From Calliopsis andreniformis (lineage: Eukaryota > Arthropoda > Insecta > Hymenoptera > Andrenidae): a DNA stretch of 64,000 nt. Positions 25,514-38,618 of this stretch are shown here, one piece after another. The DNA is taken from assembly GCF_051401765.1 (NCBI RefSeq), contig NW_027480468.1, positions 868,001-932,000 of the forward strand, read 5' to 3'. Made by a program: the position numbers and the translations under genes. Position 1 is the first letter of the stretch, and each line of letters begins with the position of its first letter. The notes under the pieces are model-generated. The model had not been told where the DNA came from, ran no database searches, and saw nothing but the letters and a program-made list of their open reading frames with translations.

Positions 25514-27546
25514 CCAATCCTCAATCTTCAATCCTCAGTCTTCAACACTCAGTCCCCAATCCTCAATCTTCAATCCTCAATACTCAATCTTCAATCCTCA
25601 ATCCTCAATCCTCGATCCTCAATCCCCAATCCTCAATCGTCAATCTCCAATCCTGAATACTCAATCCTCAATCCTCAATCCTCAATCCTCATCCTTCAAT
25701 CCTCAATACCCAATCCTCAATCTTCAATCCTCAATCCTCAATCCTGAATTCTCAATCCTCAATCCTCAGTCCTCAGTCCTCAAACCTCAAACCTCAACCC
25801 TCAGCCCTCACCCTCAATCCTCAATCCTCAATCCTCAATCCTCAATCTTCAATCCTCAATACTCAAACTTCAATCCTCAATCCTCAATACGCAATCCTCA
25901 ATCCTCAATCCTCAATCGTCAGTCTTCAATCCTCAATACTCAATCTTCAATCCTCAATCCTCAATCCTCAATCCTCAATCCTCGATCTTCAATACTCAAT
26001 ACCCAATCCTCAATCTTCAATCCTCAATCCTCAATCCTCAACTCTCGATTCTCAATCCTCAATCCTCAATCCTCAATTCTCAATCCTCAATCCTCAGTCC
26101 TCAGTCCTCTATACACAATCTTCAATCCTCAATCCTCAATCCTCAATCCTCAATACTCATTCTTCAATCCTCAGTACCCAATCCTCAATCTTCAATCCTC
26201 AATACTCAATGCTCAATTCTCAACCCTCAATCCTCAGTTCTCAGTCCTCAAACCTCAATCCTCAATCCTCAATCCTCAACCCTCAATCATCAATCCTCAA
26301 CACTCAAACTTCAATCGTCAATCCTCAATACTCAATCTTCAATCCTCAATCCTCAATCCTCAATCCTCAATCCTCAGTCCTCAATCCTCAATCGTCAGTC
26401 TTCAATCCTCAATACTCAATCTTCAATCCCCAATCCTCAATCCTCAATCCTCAATCCTTATTCTTCAATCCTCAATACCCAATCTTCAATCTTCAATCAT
26501 CAATCCTCAATCCTCAATTCTCAATCCTCAATCCTAAGTCCTCAGTCCTCAAACCTCAATCCTCAACCCTCAGCCCTCATCCTCAATCCTCAATCCTCAA
26601 TCTTCAATCCTCAATCCTCAATCCTCAATACTCAACCTTCAATCCTCAATCCTCAGTCCTCAAACCTCAATTCTGAATCCTCAATCCTGAATCCTTAATC
26701 TTCAATCCTCAATCCCCAATCCTCAATCTTCAATCCTCAATCCTCAATCCTCAATCCTCAATCCTCAATCTTCAATCCTCAATCCTCAATCCTCAATTCT
26801 CAATCCTCAATCCTCATTCTTCAATCCTCAATACCCAATCCTCAATCTTCAATCCTCAATCCTCAATGCTCAATTCTCAACCCTCAATCCTCAGTTCTCA
26901 GTCCTCAAACCTCAATCCTCAATCCTCAATCCTCAACCCTCAATCTTCAATCCTCAACACTCAAACTTCAATCGTCAATCCTCAATACTCAATCCTCAAT
27001 CCTCAATCCTCAATCGACAGTCTTCAATCCTCAATACTCAATCTTCAATCCTCAATCCTCAGTCCTCAATCCTCAATCCTCAATCCTCAATCCTCAATCC
27101 TCAATCCTCAACCCTCAATCCTCAGTCCTCAGTCCTCAAACCTCAATCCTCAACCGTCAGCCCTCATCCTCAATATTCAATCCTAAATCTTCAATCCACA
27201 ATCCTCAATTCTCAATCCTCAATCCTCAATCCTCAGACCTCAAACATCAATACTCAACCCTCAGTCCTCGTCCTCAATGCACAACTCTCAATCCTCAATC
27301 CTCAATCTTCAATCATCAATATTCATTCTTCAATCCTCAATCCTCAATACTTAATCCTCAATCCTGAATCCTCAATCCTCAATCTTCAATCCTCAATACT
27401 CAATCTGCAATCCTCAATCCTCAATGCTCAATCCTCAATCCTCATTCTTCAGTCCTCAATACCGAATCCTCAATCTTCAATCCTCAATCCTCAATCCTCA
27501 ATTCTCAGTACTCAATCTTCAATCATCAATATTCAATCTTCAATCC

Positions 27547-27617
27547 TCAATTTCTCAATCCTCAACCCTCAATCCTCAGCCCTCAATGTTCTATCCGCAA
27601 TAACTAATCCACAATAT
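27547..27617. repeat. 71-bp upstream module, copy 6
   Basis: 176 bp upstream of core copy 15. The middle unit is TCTATCC rather than TCAATCC. Confidence 0.85.
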
Positions 27618-27722
27618 TCAATCCTCTATCCTCAGTCCTCAATCCTCAATCCTCAATCCTCAGCCCTCAAACCTCAATCCTGAATCCTCAATCCTGAATC
27701 CTCGATCTTCAGCTCTCAGTCC

Positions 27723-27862
27723 TCAACAATCAGTTGTCAATCCTTAATTCTCAATAGAATATCATCAATTCACAGCTTTCAATACTCAATACTCAACCTG
27801 CAATCTTCAAATCTCTATCCACAAACATCAATTCTCATCACTCGACGCTCAACGCTCAGTCC
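27723..27862. repeat. 140-bp core, copy 15, class A
   Basis: Shares TCGACGC at unit 18 with its partner at 25,374. Confidence 0.93.
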
Positions 27863-28189
27863 CCAATCCTCAATCTTCAATCCTCAGTCTTCAACACTCA
27901 GTCCCCAATCCTCAATCTTCAATCCTCAATACTCAATCTTCAATCCTCAATCCTCAATCCTCGATCCTCAATCCCCAATCCTCAATCGTCAATCTCCAAT
28001 CCTGAATACTCAATCCTCAATCCTCAATCCTCAATCCTCATCCTTCAATCCTCAATACCCAATCCTCAATCTTCAATCCTCAATCCTCAATCCTGAATTC
28101 TCAATCCTCAATCCTCAGTCCTCAGTCCTCAAACCTCAAACCTCAACCCTCAGCCCTCACCCTCAATCCTCAATCCTCAATCCTCAATC

Positions 28190-30380
28190 CTCAATCTTCA
28201 ATCCTCAATACTCAAACTTCAATCCTCAATCCTCAATACGCAATCCTCAATCCTCAATCCTCAATCGTCAGTCTTCAATCCTCAATACTCAATCTTCAAT
28301 CCTCAATCCTCAATCCTCGATCTTCAATACTCAATACCCAATCCTCAATCTTCAATCCTCAATCCTCAATCCTCAACTCTCGATTCTCAATCCTCAATCC
28401 TCAATCCTCAATTCTCAATCCTCAATCCTCAGTCCTCAGTCCTCTATACACAATCTTCAATCCTCAATCCTCAATCCTCAATCCTCAATACTCATTCTTC
28501 AATCCTCAGTACCCAATCCTCAATCTTCAATCCTCAATACTCAATGCTCAATTCTCAACCCTCAATCCTCAGTTCTCAGTCCTCAAACCTCAATCCTCAA
28601 TCCTCAATCCTCAACCCTCAATCATCAATCCTCAACACTCAAACTTCAATCGTCAATCCTCAATACTCAATCCTCAATCCTCAATCCTCAATCGACAGTC
28701 TTCAATCCTCAATACTCAATCTTCAATCCTCAATCCTCAATCCTCAATCCTCAATCCTCAATCCTCAATCCTCAATCCTCAATCCTCAATCCTCAATCCT
28801 CAATCCTCAGTCCTCAATCGTCAGTCTTCATTCCTCAATGCTCAATCTTCAATCCTCAAACCTCAATCCTCAATCCTCAGTCCTCAGTCCTCAAACCTCA
28901 ATCCTCAACCCTCAGCCCTCATCCTCAATCCTCAATCCTCAATCTTCAATCCACAATCCTCAATTCTCAATCCTCAATCCTCAGACCTCAAACATCAATA
29001 CTCAACCCTCAGTCCTCGTCCTCAATGCACAACCCTCAATCCTCAATCCTCAAACTTCAATCATCAATATTCATTCTTCAATCCTCAATCCTCAATCCTC
29101 AATCCTCAATCCACAGTCCCCAAACCTCAATCCTCAATCTTCAATCCTCAATACTCAATCTTCAATCCTCAATCCTCAATCCTCAATCCTCAATCTTCAT
29201 TCCTCAAACCTCAGTCCTCAATCCTCAATCCTCATTCTTCAATCCTCAATACCCAATCCTCAATCTTCAATCCTCAATCCTCAATCCTCAATTCTCAATC
29301 CTCAATCCTCGATCCTCAGACCTCAAACATAAATACTCAACCCTCAGTCCTCGTCGTCAATCCACAATCCTCAATCCCCAATCCTCAATCTTCAATCATC
29401 AATATACAATCTTCAGTCCTCAATCCCAAATACTCAATCCGCAATCCTCAATCCTCAATGTTCAATCCGCGATACCCAAACCTCAATGTTCAACACTCAA
29501 TACTCAATCCTCAATCCTCAATCCTCAATCCTCAATCCTCAATCCTCAATCCTCAATCCTCAGTCCCCAAACCTCAATCCTCAATCTTCAATACTCAATA
29601 CTCAATCTTCAATCCTCAATCCTCAATACTCAATCCTCAATCCTGAATCCTCAATTGTCAGTCTTCAATCTTCAATACTCAATCTTCAATCCTCAATCCT
29701 CAATCCTCAATCCTCATTCTTCAATCCTCAATACCCAATCCTCAAACTTCAATCCTCAATCCTCAATCCTCAACTCTCAATCCTCAATCCTCAGTCCTCA
29801 AACCTCAATTCTGAATCCTCAATCCTGAACCCTCAATCTTCAATCCTCAATCCCCAATCCTCAATCTTCGATCCTCAATCCTCAATCCTCAATCCTCAAT
29901 CCTCAATCTTCAATCCTCGATCCTCAATCCTCAACCCTCTGTCCCAAATCCTCAATATTCAATCCATAATCCTCAACCCTCAATCTTCAATCCTCAATAC
30001 TAAATCTTCAATCCTCAATCCTCAATCCTCAATCCTCAATCCCGAATCCTCAGTCCTCAAACCTCAATCCTGAATCCTCAATCCTGAATCCTCAATCTTC
30101 GGCCCTCAATCCTCAATCCTCAATCTTCAATCCTCAATACTCAATCTTCAATCCTCAATCCTCAGTCCTCAAACCTCAATTCTGAATCCTCAATCCTGAA
30201 TGCTCAATCTTCGGCCCTCAGTCCTCGACAATCAGTTGTCAATCCTCAATCCTCAATAGAATATCCTCAATTCACAGTTTTCAATACTCAATACACAATC
30301 TGCAATCATCAAACCTCTATCCACAGACATCAATTCTCATCACTCAACCCTCAACACTCTGTCCCCAATATTCAGTCCTC
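28190..30380. repeat. 2.2-kb block duplicated 8.24 kb away (left copy)
   Basis: Matches 36,420-38,618. The offset is 8,241 bp at the TCAATGC landmark (28,544/36,785) and 8,234 bp from about 28,810 to the class D core (30,225/38,459). The 7-bp change is explained by a pure TCAATCC run of 12 units at 28,723-28,806 against 11 units at 36,964-37,040. Similarity stops at about 30,380. Confidence 0.88.
30225..30364. repeat. 140-bp core, copy 16, class D
   Basis: Unit 1 is TCGACAA, a private A to G change. Partner of copy 23. Confidence 0.92.
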
Positions 30381-30950
30381 AAACCTCAATCCTGAATCCT
30401 CAATCCTCAATCCTCAATCCTCAGTTCTCAGTCCACAAACCTCAATCCTCAATCCTCAGTTCTCAGTCCTCAAACCACAATCCTCAATCCTCAATCCTCA
30501 ATCCTCAATCCTCAATCCTCAATCCTCAACCCTCAATCCTCAATCCTCAGTCCTCAATCCTCAGTCCTCAGTCCTCAAACCTCAATCCTCAGCCCTCAGC
30601 GCTCATCCACAATCCTCAATCCTCAATCTTCAATCCACAATCGTCAATTCTCAATCCTCAATCCTCAATCCTCAGACCTCAAACATCAATACTCAACCCT
30701 CAGTCCTCGTCCTCAGTGCACAACCCTCAATCCTCAATCCTCAATCTTCAATCATCAATATTCATTCTTCAATCCTCAATCCTCAATCCTCAACCCTCAA
30801 TCCTCAACCGTCAATGTTCAATCCGCAATACCCAATCCTCAATCTTCAATCCTCAATCCTCAATCCTCAATCCTCAATCCTCAATCCTCAGCCCGCAAAC
30901 CTCAATCCTGAATCCTCAATCCTGAATCCTCAATCTTCAGCCCTCAGTCC

Positions 30951-31090
30951 TCAACAATCAGTTGTCAATCCTCAATCCTCAATAGAATATCATCCATTCA
31001 CAGCTTTCAATACTCAATACTCAACCTGCTATCTTCAAATCTCTATCCACAAAGATAAATTCTCATCACTCAACCCTCAGCACTCAGTCC
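30951..31090. repeat. 140-bp core, copy 17, class B
   Basis: Has GCTATCT at unit 12 like copies 3, 5 and 7, plus private TCCATTC (unit 7), ACAAAGA and TAAATTC (units 15-16) and TCAGCAC. More diverged than other class B copies. Confidence 0.9.
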
Positions 31091-31907
31091 CCAATCCTCA
31101 ATCTTCAATCCTCAATCCTCAACACTCAGTCCCCAACCCTCAATCTTCAACCCTCAATACTCAATATTCAATCCTCTATCCTCAATCCTCGATCCTCAAT
31201 CCTGAATCCTCAATCGTCAATCTCCAATCCTGAATACTCAATCTTCAATCCTGAATCCTCAATACTCAATCCTCAATGCTCATTCTTAAATCCTCAATAC
31301 CCAATCCTCAATCTTCAATCCACAATCCTCAATCCTGAATTCTCAATCCTCAATCCTCAGTCCTCAGTCCTCAAACCTCAATCCTCAACCCTCAGCCCTC
31401 ATCCTCAATCCTCAATCCTCAACCCTCAATCCTCAATCCTCATTCTTAAATCCTCAATACCCAATCCTCAATCTTCAATCCTCAATCCTCAGTCCTGAAT
31501 CCTCAATCCTCAATCCTCAATTCTCGATCCTCAATCCTCAATCCTCAATCCTCAATCGTCAGTTCTCAATCCTCAATCCTCAGTCCTCAGTCCTCAATAA
31601 ACAATCTTCAATCCTCAATCCTCAATCCTCAATCCTCAATCCTCATTCTTCAATCCTTAATACCCAATACTCAATCTTCAATCCTCAATCCTCAATCCTC
31701 AATTCTCAATCCTCAACCCTCAGTACTCAGTCCTCAAACCTCAATCCTCAACCCTCAGCCCTCATCGTCAATCCTCAATCTTCAATCCTCAATCCTCAAT
31801 CCTCAATATTCAATCATCAATACTCAATCTTCAATCCTCAATCCTCAGTCCTCAAACCTCAATTCTGAGTCCACAATCCTGAATCCTCAATCTTCGGCCA
31901 TCAGTCC

Positions 31908-32047
31908 TCAACAATCAGTTGTCAACCCTCAGTACTCAATAGTATATCCTCAATTCACAGTTTTCAATACTCAATACTCAATCTGCAATCATCAAACCTC
32001 TATCCACAAACATCAATTCTCATCACTCATCCCTCAACACTCTGTCC
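31908..32047. repeat. 140-bp core, copy 18, class C
   Basis: Class C with unit 4 TCAGTAC, unit 6 TATATCC, and units 18-20 TCATCCC, TCAACAC and TCTGTCC. Preceded by TCGGCCA. Confidence 0.93.
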
Positions 32048-32621
32048 CCAATATTCAGTCCTCAATCCTCAATCTTCAATCCTCAATCCTCAATCCTCAA
32101 TACTCAATCATCAATCCTCAATCCTCAGTCCTCAAACCTCAATTCTGAATCCTCAATACTGGATCCTTAAGCTTCAATCCTCGATCCCCAATCCTCAATC
32201 TTCAATCCTCAAACCTCAATCCTCAATCCTCAATCCTCAATCTTCAATCCTCGATCCTCAATCCTCAATCCTCAGTCCCAAATACTCAATCCTCAATCCA
32301 TAATCCTCAACCCTCAATCTTCAATACTCAATACTCAATCTTCAATCCTCAATACTCAATCCTCAGTTCTCAATCCTCAATCTTCAATCCTCAATACTCA
32401 ATCTTCAATCCTCAATCCTCAATCCTCAATCCTCAATCCTGAATCCTCAATCCTCAATCTTCAATCCTCAATACTCAATCTGCAATCCTCAATCCTCAAT
32501 CCTCAATCCTCAATCCTCATTCTTCAATCCTCAATACCGAATCCTCAATCTTCAATCCTCAATCCTCAATCCTCAATTCTCAGTACTCAATCTTCAATCA
32601 TCAATATTCAATCTTCAATCC

Positions 32622-32692
32622 TCAATTTCTCAATCCTCAACCCTCAACCCTCAGCCCTCCATGTTCAATCCGCAATAACTAATCCACAATCT
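32622..32692. repeat. 71-bp upstream module, copy 7
   Basis: 176 bp upstream of core copy 19. Carries the TCCATGT variant. Confidence 0.85.
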
Positions 32693-32797
32693 TCAATCCT
32701 CAATCCTCAATCCTCAATCCTCAATCCTCAATCCTCAGCCCTAAAACCTCAATCCTGAATCCTCAATCCTGAATCCTCGATCTTCAGCTCTCAGTCC

Positions 32798-32937
32798 TCA
32801 ACAATCAGTTGTCAATCCTTAATTCTCAATAGAATATCATCAATTCACAGCTTTCAATACTCAATACTCAACCTGCAATCTCCAAATCTCTATCCACAAA
32901 CATCAATTCTCATCACTCAACGCTCAACGCTTAGTCC
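32798..32937. repeat. 140-bp core, copy 19, class A
   Basis: TTAGTCC at unit 20, shared with copies 21, 26 and 37; private CCAAATC at unit 13. Confidence 0.93.
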
Positions 32938-33643
32938 CCAATCCTCAATCTTCAATCCTCAGTCCTCAACACTCAGTCCCCAATCCTCAATCTTCAATCC
33001 TCAATACTCAATCTTCAATCCTCAATCCTCAATCCTCGATCCTCAATCCTCAATCCTCAATCGTCAATCTCCAATCCTGAATACTCAATCCTCAATCCTC
33101 AATCCTCAATCCTCATCCTTCAATCCTCAATACCCAATCCTCAATCTTCAATCCTCAATCCTCAATCCTGAACTCTCAATCCTCAATCCTCAGTCCTCAG
33201 TCCTCAAACCTCAATACTCAACCCTCAGCCCTCACCCTCAATCCTCAATCCTCAATCCTCAATACTCAATACTCAAACTTCAATCCTCAATCCTCAATAC
33301 GCAATCCTCAGTCCTCAATCCTCAATCGTCAGTCTTCAATCCTCAATACTCAATCTTCAATCCTCAATCCTCAATCCTCAATCCTCAATCCTCAATCTTC
33401 AATCCTCAATACTCAATCTTCAATCCTCAATCCTCAATCCTCAATCCTCAATCCTGAATCCTCAATCCTCAATCTTCAATCCTCAATACTCAATCTGCAA
33501 TCCTCAATCCTCAATCCTCAATCCTCAATCCTCAATCCTCATTCTTCAGTCCTCAATACCGAATCCTCAATCTTCAATCCTCAATCCTCAATCCTCAATT
33601 CTCAGTACTCAATCTTCAATCATCAATATTCAATCTTCAATCC

Positions 33644-33714
33644 TCAATTTCTCAATCCTCAACCCTCAATCCTCAGCCCTCAATGTTCAATCCGTAATAA
33701 CTAATCCACAATAT
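33644..33714. repeat. 71-bp upstream module, copy 8, orphaned
   Basis: The only upstream module without a core. The expected core start, about 33,820, is replaced by ordinary heptamers after the TCAGCTC unit. The array then joins TCGGCCA-type sequence. One unit reads GTAATAA in place of GCAATAA (around 33,692). Confidence 0.87.
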
Positions 33715-33931
33715 TCAATCCTCTATCCTCATTCCTCAATCCTCAATCCTCAATCCTCAGCCCTCAAACCTCAATCCTGAATCCTCAATCCTGAATCCTC
33801 GATCTTCAGCTCTCAATCCTCAATCCTCAATCTTCAATCCTCAATACTCAATCTTCAATCCTCAATCCTCAGTCCTCAAACCTCAATTCTGAATCCTCAA
33901 TCCTGAATGCTCAATCTTCGGCCATCAGTCC

Positions 33932-34071
33932 TCAACAATCAGTTGTCAACCCTCAGTACTCAATAGTATATCCTCAATTCACAGTTTTCAATACTCAATA
34001 CTCAATCTGCAATCATCAAACCTCTATCCACAAACATCAATTCTCATCACTCATCCCTCAACACTCTGTCC
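33932..34071. repeat. 140-bp core, copy 20, class C
   Basis: Partner of copy 18 at 2,024 bp. Confidence 0.93.
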
Positions 34072-34645
34072 CCAATATTCAGTCCTCAATCCTCAATCTT
34101 CAATCCTCAATCCTCAATCCTCAATACTCAATCATCAATCCTCAATCCTCAGTCCTCAAACCTCAATTCTGAATCCTCAATACTGGATCCTTAAGCTTCA
34201 ATCCTCGATCCCCAATCCTCAATCTTCAATCCTCAAACCTCAATCCTCAATCCTCAATCCTCAATCTTCAATCCTCGATCCTCAATCCTCAATCCTCAGT
34301 CCCAAATACTCAATCCTCAATCCATAATCCTCAACCCTCAATCTTCAATACTCAATACTCAATCTTCAATCCTCAATACTCAATCCTCAGTTCTCAATCC
34401 TCAATCTTCAATCCTCAATACTCAATCTTCAATCCTCAATCCTCAATCCTCAATCCTCAATCCTGAATCCTCAATCCTCAATCTTCAATCCTCAATACTC
34501 AATCTGCAATCCTCAATCCTCAATCCTCAATCCTCAATCCTCATTCTTCAATCCTCAATACCGAATCCTCAATCTTCAATCCTCAATCCTCAATCCTCAA
34601 TTCTCAGTACTCAATCTTCAATCATCAATATTCAATCTTCAATCC

Positions 34646-34716
34646 TCAATTTCTCAATCCTCAACCCTCAACCCTCAGCCCTCCATGTTCAATCCGCAAT
34701 AACTAATCCACAATCT
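34646..34716. repeat. 71-bp upstream module, copy 9
   Basis: Partner of the 32,622 module, with TCCATGT; 176 bp upstream of core copy 21. Confidence 0.85.
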
Positions 34717-34821
34717 TCAATCCTCAATCCTCAATCCTCAATCCTCAATCCTCAATCCTCAGCCCTAAAACCTCAATCCTGAATCCTCAATCCTGAATCC
34801 TCGATCTTCAGCTCTCAGTCC

Positions 34822-34961
34822 TCAACAATCAGTTGTCAATCCTTAATTCTCAATAGAATATCATCAATTCACAGCTTTCAATACTCAATACTCAACCTGC
34901 AATCTTCAAATCTCTATCCACAAACATCAATTCTCATCACTCAACGCTCAACGCTTAGTCC
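34822..34961. repeat. 140-bp core, copy 21, class A
   Basis: TTAGTCC at unit 20, as in its partner copy 19. Confidence 0.93.
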
Positions 34962-35667
34962 CCAATCCTCAATCTTCAATCCTCAGTCCTCAACACTCAG
35001 TCCCCAATCCTCAATCTTCAATCCTCAATACTCAATCTTCAATCCTCAATCCTCAATCCTCGATCCTCAATCCTCAATCCTCAATCGTCAATCTCCAATC
35101 CTGAATACTCAATCCTCAATCCTCAATCCTCAATCCTCATCCTTCAATCCTCAATACCCAATCCTCAATCTTCAATCCTCAATCCTCAATCCTGAACTCT
35201 CAATCCTCAATCCTCAGTCCTCAGTCCTCAAACCTCAATACTCAACCCTCAGCCCTCACCCTCAATCCTCAATCCTCAATCCTCAATACTCAATACTCAA
35301 ACTTCAATCCTCAATCCTCAATACGCAATCCTCAGTCCTCAATCCTCAATCGTCAGTCTTCAATCCTCAATACTCAATCTTCAATCCTCAATCCTCAATC
35401 CTCAATCCTCAATCCTCAATCTTCAATCCTCAATACTCAATCTTCAATCCTCAATCCTCAATCCTCAATCCTCAATCCTGAATCCTCAATCCTCAATCTT
35501 CAATCCTCAATACTCAATCTGCAATCCTCAATCCTCAATCCTCAATCCTCAATCCTCAATCCTCATTCTTCAATCCTCAATACCGAATCCTCAATCTTCA
35601 ATCCTCAATCCTCAATCCTCAATTCTCAGTACTCAATCTTCAATCATCAATATTCAATCTTCAATCC

Positions 35668-35738
35668 TCAATTTCTCAATCCTCAACCCTCAACCCTCAG
35701 CCCTCCATGTTCAATCCGCAATAACTAATCCACAATCT
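35668..35738. repeat. 71-bp upstream module, copy 10
   Basis: Partner of the orphan module at 33,644, but here the core follows 176 bp later. Carries TCCATGT as at 32,622 and 34,646. Confidence 0.85.
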
Positions 35739-35843
35739 TCAATCCTCAATCCTCAATCCTCAATCCTCAATCCTCAATCCTCAGCCCTAAAACCTCAATC
35801 CTGAATCCTCAATCCTGAATCCTCGATCTTCAGCTCTCAGTCC

Positions 35844-35983
35844 TCAACAATCAGTTGTCAATCCTTAATTCTCAATAGAATATCATCAATTCACAGCTTT
35901 CAATACTCAATACTCAACCTGCAATCTTCAAATCTCTATCCACAAACATCAATTCTCATCACTCAACGCTCAACGCTCAGTCC
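35844..35983. repeat. 140-bp core, copy 22, class A
   Basis: Unit 20 is TCAGTCC, so it groups with copy 1 rather than with neighbouring copies 19 and 21. Confidence 0.93.
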
Positions 35984-36419
35984 CCAATCCTCAATCTTCA
36001 ATCCTCAGTCTTCAACACTCAGTCCCCAATCCTCAATCTTCAATCCTCAATACTCAATCTTCAATCCTCAATCCTCAATCCACGATCCTCAATCCCCAAT
36101 CCTCAATCGTCAATCTCCAATCCTGAATACTCAATCCTCAATCCTCAATCCTCAATCCTCATCCTTCAATCCTCAATACCCAATCCTCAATCTTCAATCC
36201 TCAATCCTCAATCCTCAACTCTCGATTCTCAATCCTCAATCCTCAATCCTCAATTCTCAATCCTCAATCCTCAATCCTCAATCGTCAGTCTTCAATCCTC
36301 AATACTCAATCTTCAATCCTCAATCCTCAATCGACAGTCTTCAATCCTCAATACTCAATCTTCAATCCTCAATCCTCAATCCTCAATCCTCAATCCTCAA
36401 TCCTCAATCCTCAATCCTC

Positions 36420-38618
36420 AATCTTCAATCCTCAATACTCAGACTTCAATCCTCAATCCTCAATACGCAATCCTCAATCCTCAATCCTCAATCGTCAGTC
36501 TTCAATCCTCAATACTCAATCTTCAATCCTCAATCCTCAATCCTCAATCCTCAATCCTCGATCTTCAATACTCAATACCCAATCCTCAATCTTCAATCCT
36601 CAATCCTCAATCCTCAACTCTCGATTCTCAATCCTCAATCCTCAATCCTCAATTCTCAATCCTCAATCCTCAGTCCTCAGTCCTCAATACACAATCTTCA
36701 ATCCTCAATCCTCAATCCTCAATCCTCAATCCTCATTCTTCAATCCTCAATACCCAATCCTCAATCTTCAATCCTCAATACTCAATGCTCAATTCTCAAC
36801 CCTCAATCCTCAGTTCTCAGTCCTCAAACCTCAATCCTCAATCCTCAATCCTCAACCCTCAATCATCAATCCTCAACACTCAAACTTCAATCGTCAATCC
36901 TCAATACTCAATCCTCAATCCTCAATCCTCAATCGACAGTCTTCAATCCTCAATACTCAATCTTCAATCCTCAATCCTCAATCCTCAATCCTCAATCCTC
37001 AATCCTCAATCCTCAATCCTCAATCCTCAATCCTCAATCCTCAGTCCTCAATCGTCAGTCTTCATTCCTCAATGCTCAATCTTCAATCCTCAATCCTCAA
37101 TCCTCAATCCTCAGTCCTCAGTCCTCAAACCTCAATCCTCAACCCTCAGCCCTCATCCTCAATCCTCAATCCTCAATCTTCAATCCACAATCCTCAATTC
37201 TCAATCCTCAATCCTCAGACCTCAAACATCAATACTCAACCCTCAGTCCTCGTCCTCAATGCACAACGCTCAATCCTCAATCCTCAATGTTCAATCATCA
37301 ATATTCATTCTTCAATCCTCAATCCTCAATCCTCAATCCTCAATCCACAGTCCCCAAACCTCAATCCTCAATCTTCAATCCTCAATACTCAATCTTCAAT
37401 CCTCAATCCTCAATCCTCAATCCTCAATCTTCATTCCTCAAACCTCAGTCCTCAATCCTCAATCCTCATTCTTCAATCCTCAATACCCAATCCTCAATCT
37501 TCAATCCTCAATCCTCAATCCTCAATTCTCAATCCTCAATCCTCGATCCTCTGACCTCAAACATCAATACTCAACCCTCAGTCCTCGTCGTCAATCCACA
37601 ATCCTCAATCCCCAATCCTCAATCTTCAATCATCAATATACAATCTTCAGTCCTCAATCCCAAATACTCAATCCGCAATCCTCAATCCTCAATGTTCAAT
37701 CCGCGATACCCAAACCTCAATGTTCAACACTCAATACTCAATCCTCAATCCTCAATCCTCAATCCTCAATCCTCAATCCTCAATCCTCAATCCTCAGTCC
37801 CCAAACCTCAATCCTCCATCTTCAATACTCAATACTCAATCTTCAATCCTCAATCCTCAATACTCAATCCTCAATCCTGAATCCTCAATTGTCAGTCTTC
37901 AATCTTCAATACTCAATCTTCAATCCTCAATCCTCAATCCTCAATCCTCATTCTTCAATCCTCAATACCCAATCCTCAATCTTCAATCCTCAATCCTCAA
38001 TCCTCAACTCTCAATCCTCAATCCTCAGTCCTCAAACCTCAATTCTGAATCCTCAATCCTGAACCCTCAATCTTCAATCCTCAATCCCCAATCCTCAATC
38101 TTCGATCCTCAATCCTCAATCCTCAATCCTCAATCCTCAATCTTCAATCCTCGATCCTCAATCCTCAATACTCCGTCCCAAATCCTCAATATTCAATCCA
38201 TAATCTTCAACCCTCAATCTTCAATCCTCAATACTAAATCTTCAATCCTCAATCCTCAATCCTCAATCCTCAATCCCGAATCCTCAGTCCTCAAACCTCA
38301 ATCCTGAATCCTCAATCCTGAATCCTCAATCCTCGGCCCTCAATCCTCAATCCTCAATCTTCAATCCTCAACACTCAATCTTCAATCCTCAACCCTCAGT
38401 CCTCAAACCTCAATTCTGAATCCTCAATCCTGAATGCTCAATCTTCGGCCCTCAGTCCTCAACAATCAGTTGTCAATCCTCAATCCTCAATAGAATATCC
38501 TCAATTCACAGTTTTCAATACTCAATACACAATCTGCAATCATCAAACCTCTATCCACAGACATCAATTCTCATCACTCAACCCTCAACACTCTGTCCCC
38601 AATATTCAGTCCTCAATC
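36420..38618. repeat. 2.2-kb block duplicated 8.24 kb away (right copy)
   Basis: Right partner of 28,190-30,380. Includes an 11-unit pure TCAATCC run at 36,964-37,040. The TCGTCC module occurs near 37,220-37,265, and a related version, with TCGTCG, near 37,555-37,600. Confidence 0.88.
38459..38598. repeat. 140-bp core, copy 23, class D
   Basis: Unit 1 is the normal TCAACAA, so the TCGACAA change of its partner (30,225) arose after the block duplication. Confidence 0.93.

Larger units (their letters stand above)
24390..28670. repeat. Higher-order repeat pair, offset 2,140 to 2,349 bp
   Basis: 24,390-25,080 matches 26,530-27,220 (offset 2,140). 25,085-25,950 matches 27,434-28,300 (offset 2,349), and after about 25,970 the offset is 2,335. 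The 209-bp step is a segment at about 27,225-27,434 that carries the TCGTCC module and is absent from the left copy. The 14-bp step is two heptamers lost from a pure TCAATCC run. Cores at 25,374 and 27,723 are partners. Confidence 0.87.
31850..35850. repeat. Higher-order repeat pair, offset 2,024 bp
   Basis: 31,890-33,813 matches 33,914-35,837 at a constant offset of 2,024 bp. Paired landmarks are TCTTCGG at 31,891 and 33,915, cores at 31,908/33,932 and 32,798/34,822, and upstream modules at 32,622/34,646 and 33,644/35,668. Differences include unit CCAAATC in the 32,798 core only and TCAATGT against TCCATGT near 33,683/35,707. The exchange junction is within 33,813-33,914, where the upstream module at 33,644 is cut off from a core. 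Confidence 0.9.

Noticed and set aside
31596..31601. AATAAA polyadenylation signal (also at 53,381 and 62,554)
   Set aside because: Created by a single change in a TCAATAC-type unit. There is no transcript context, and the last two are the same site copied by the 9,173-bp duplication.
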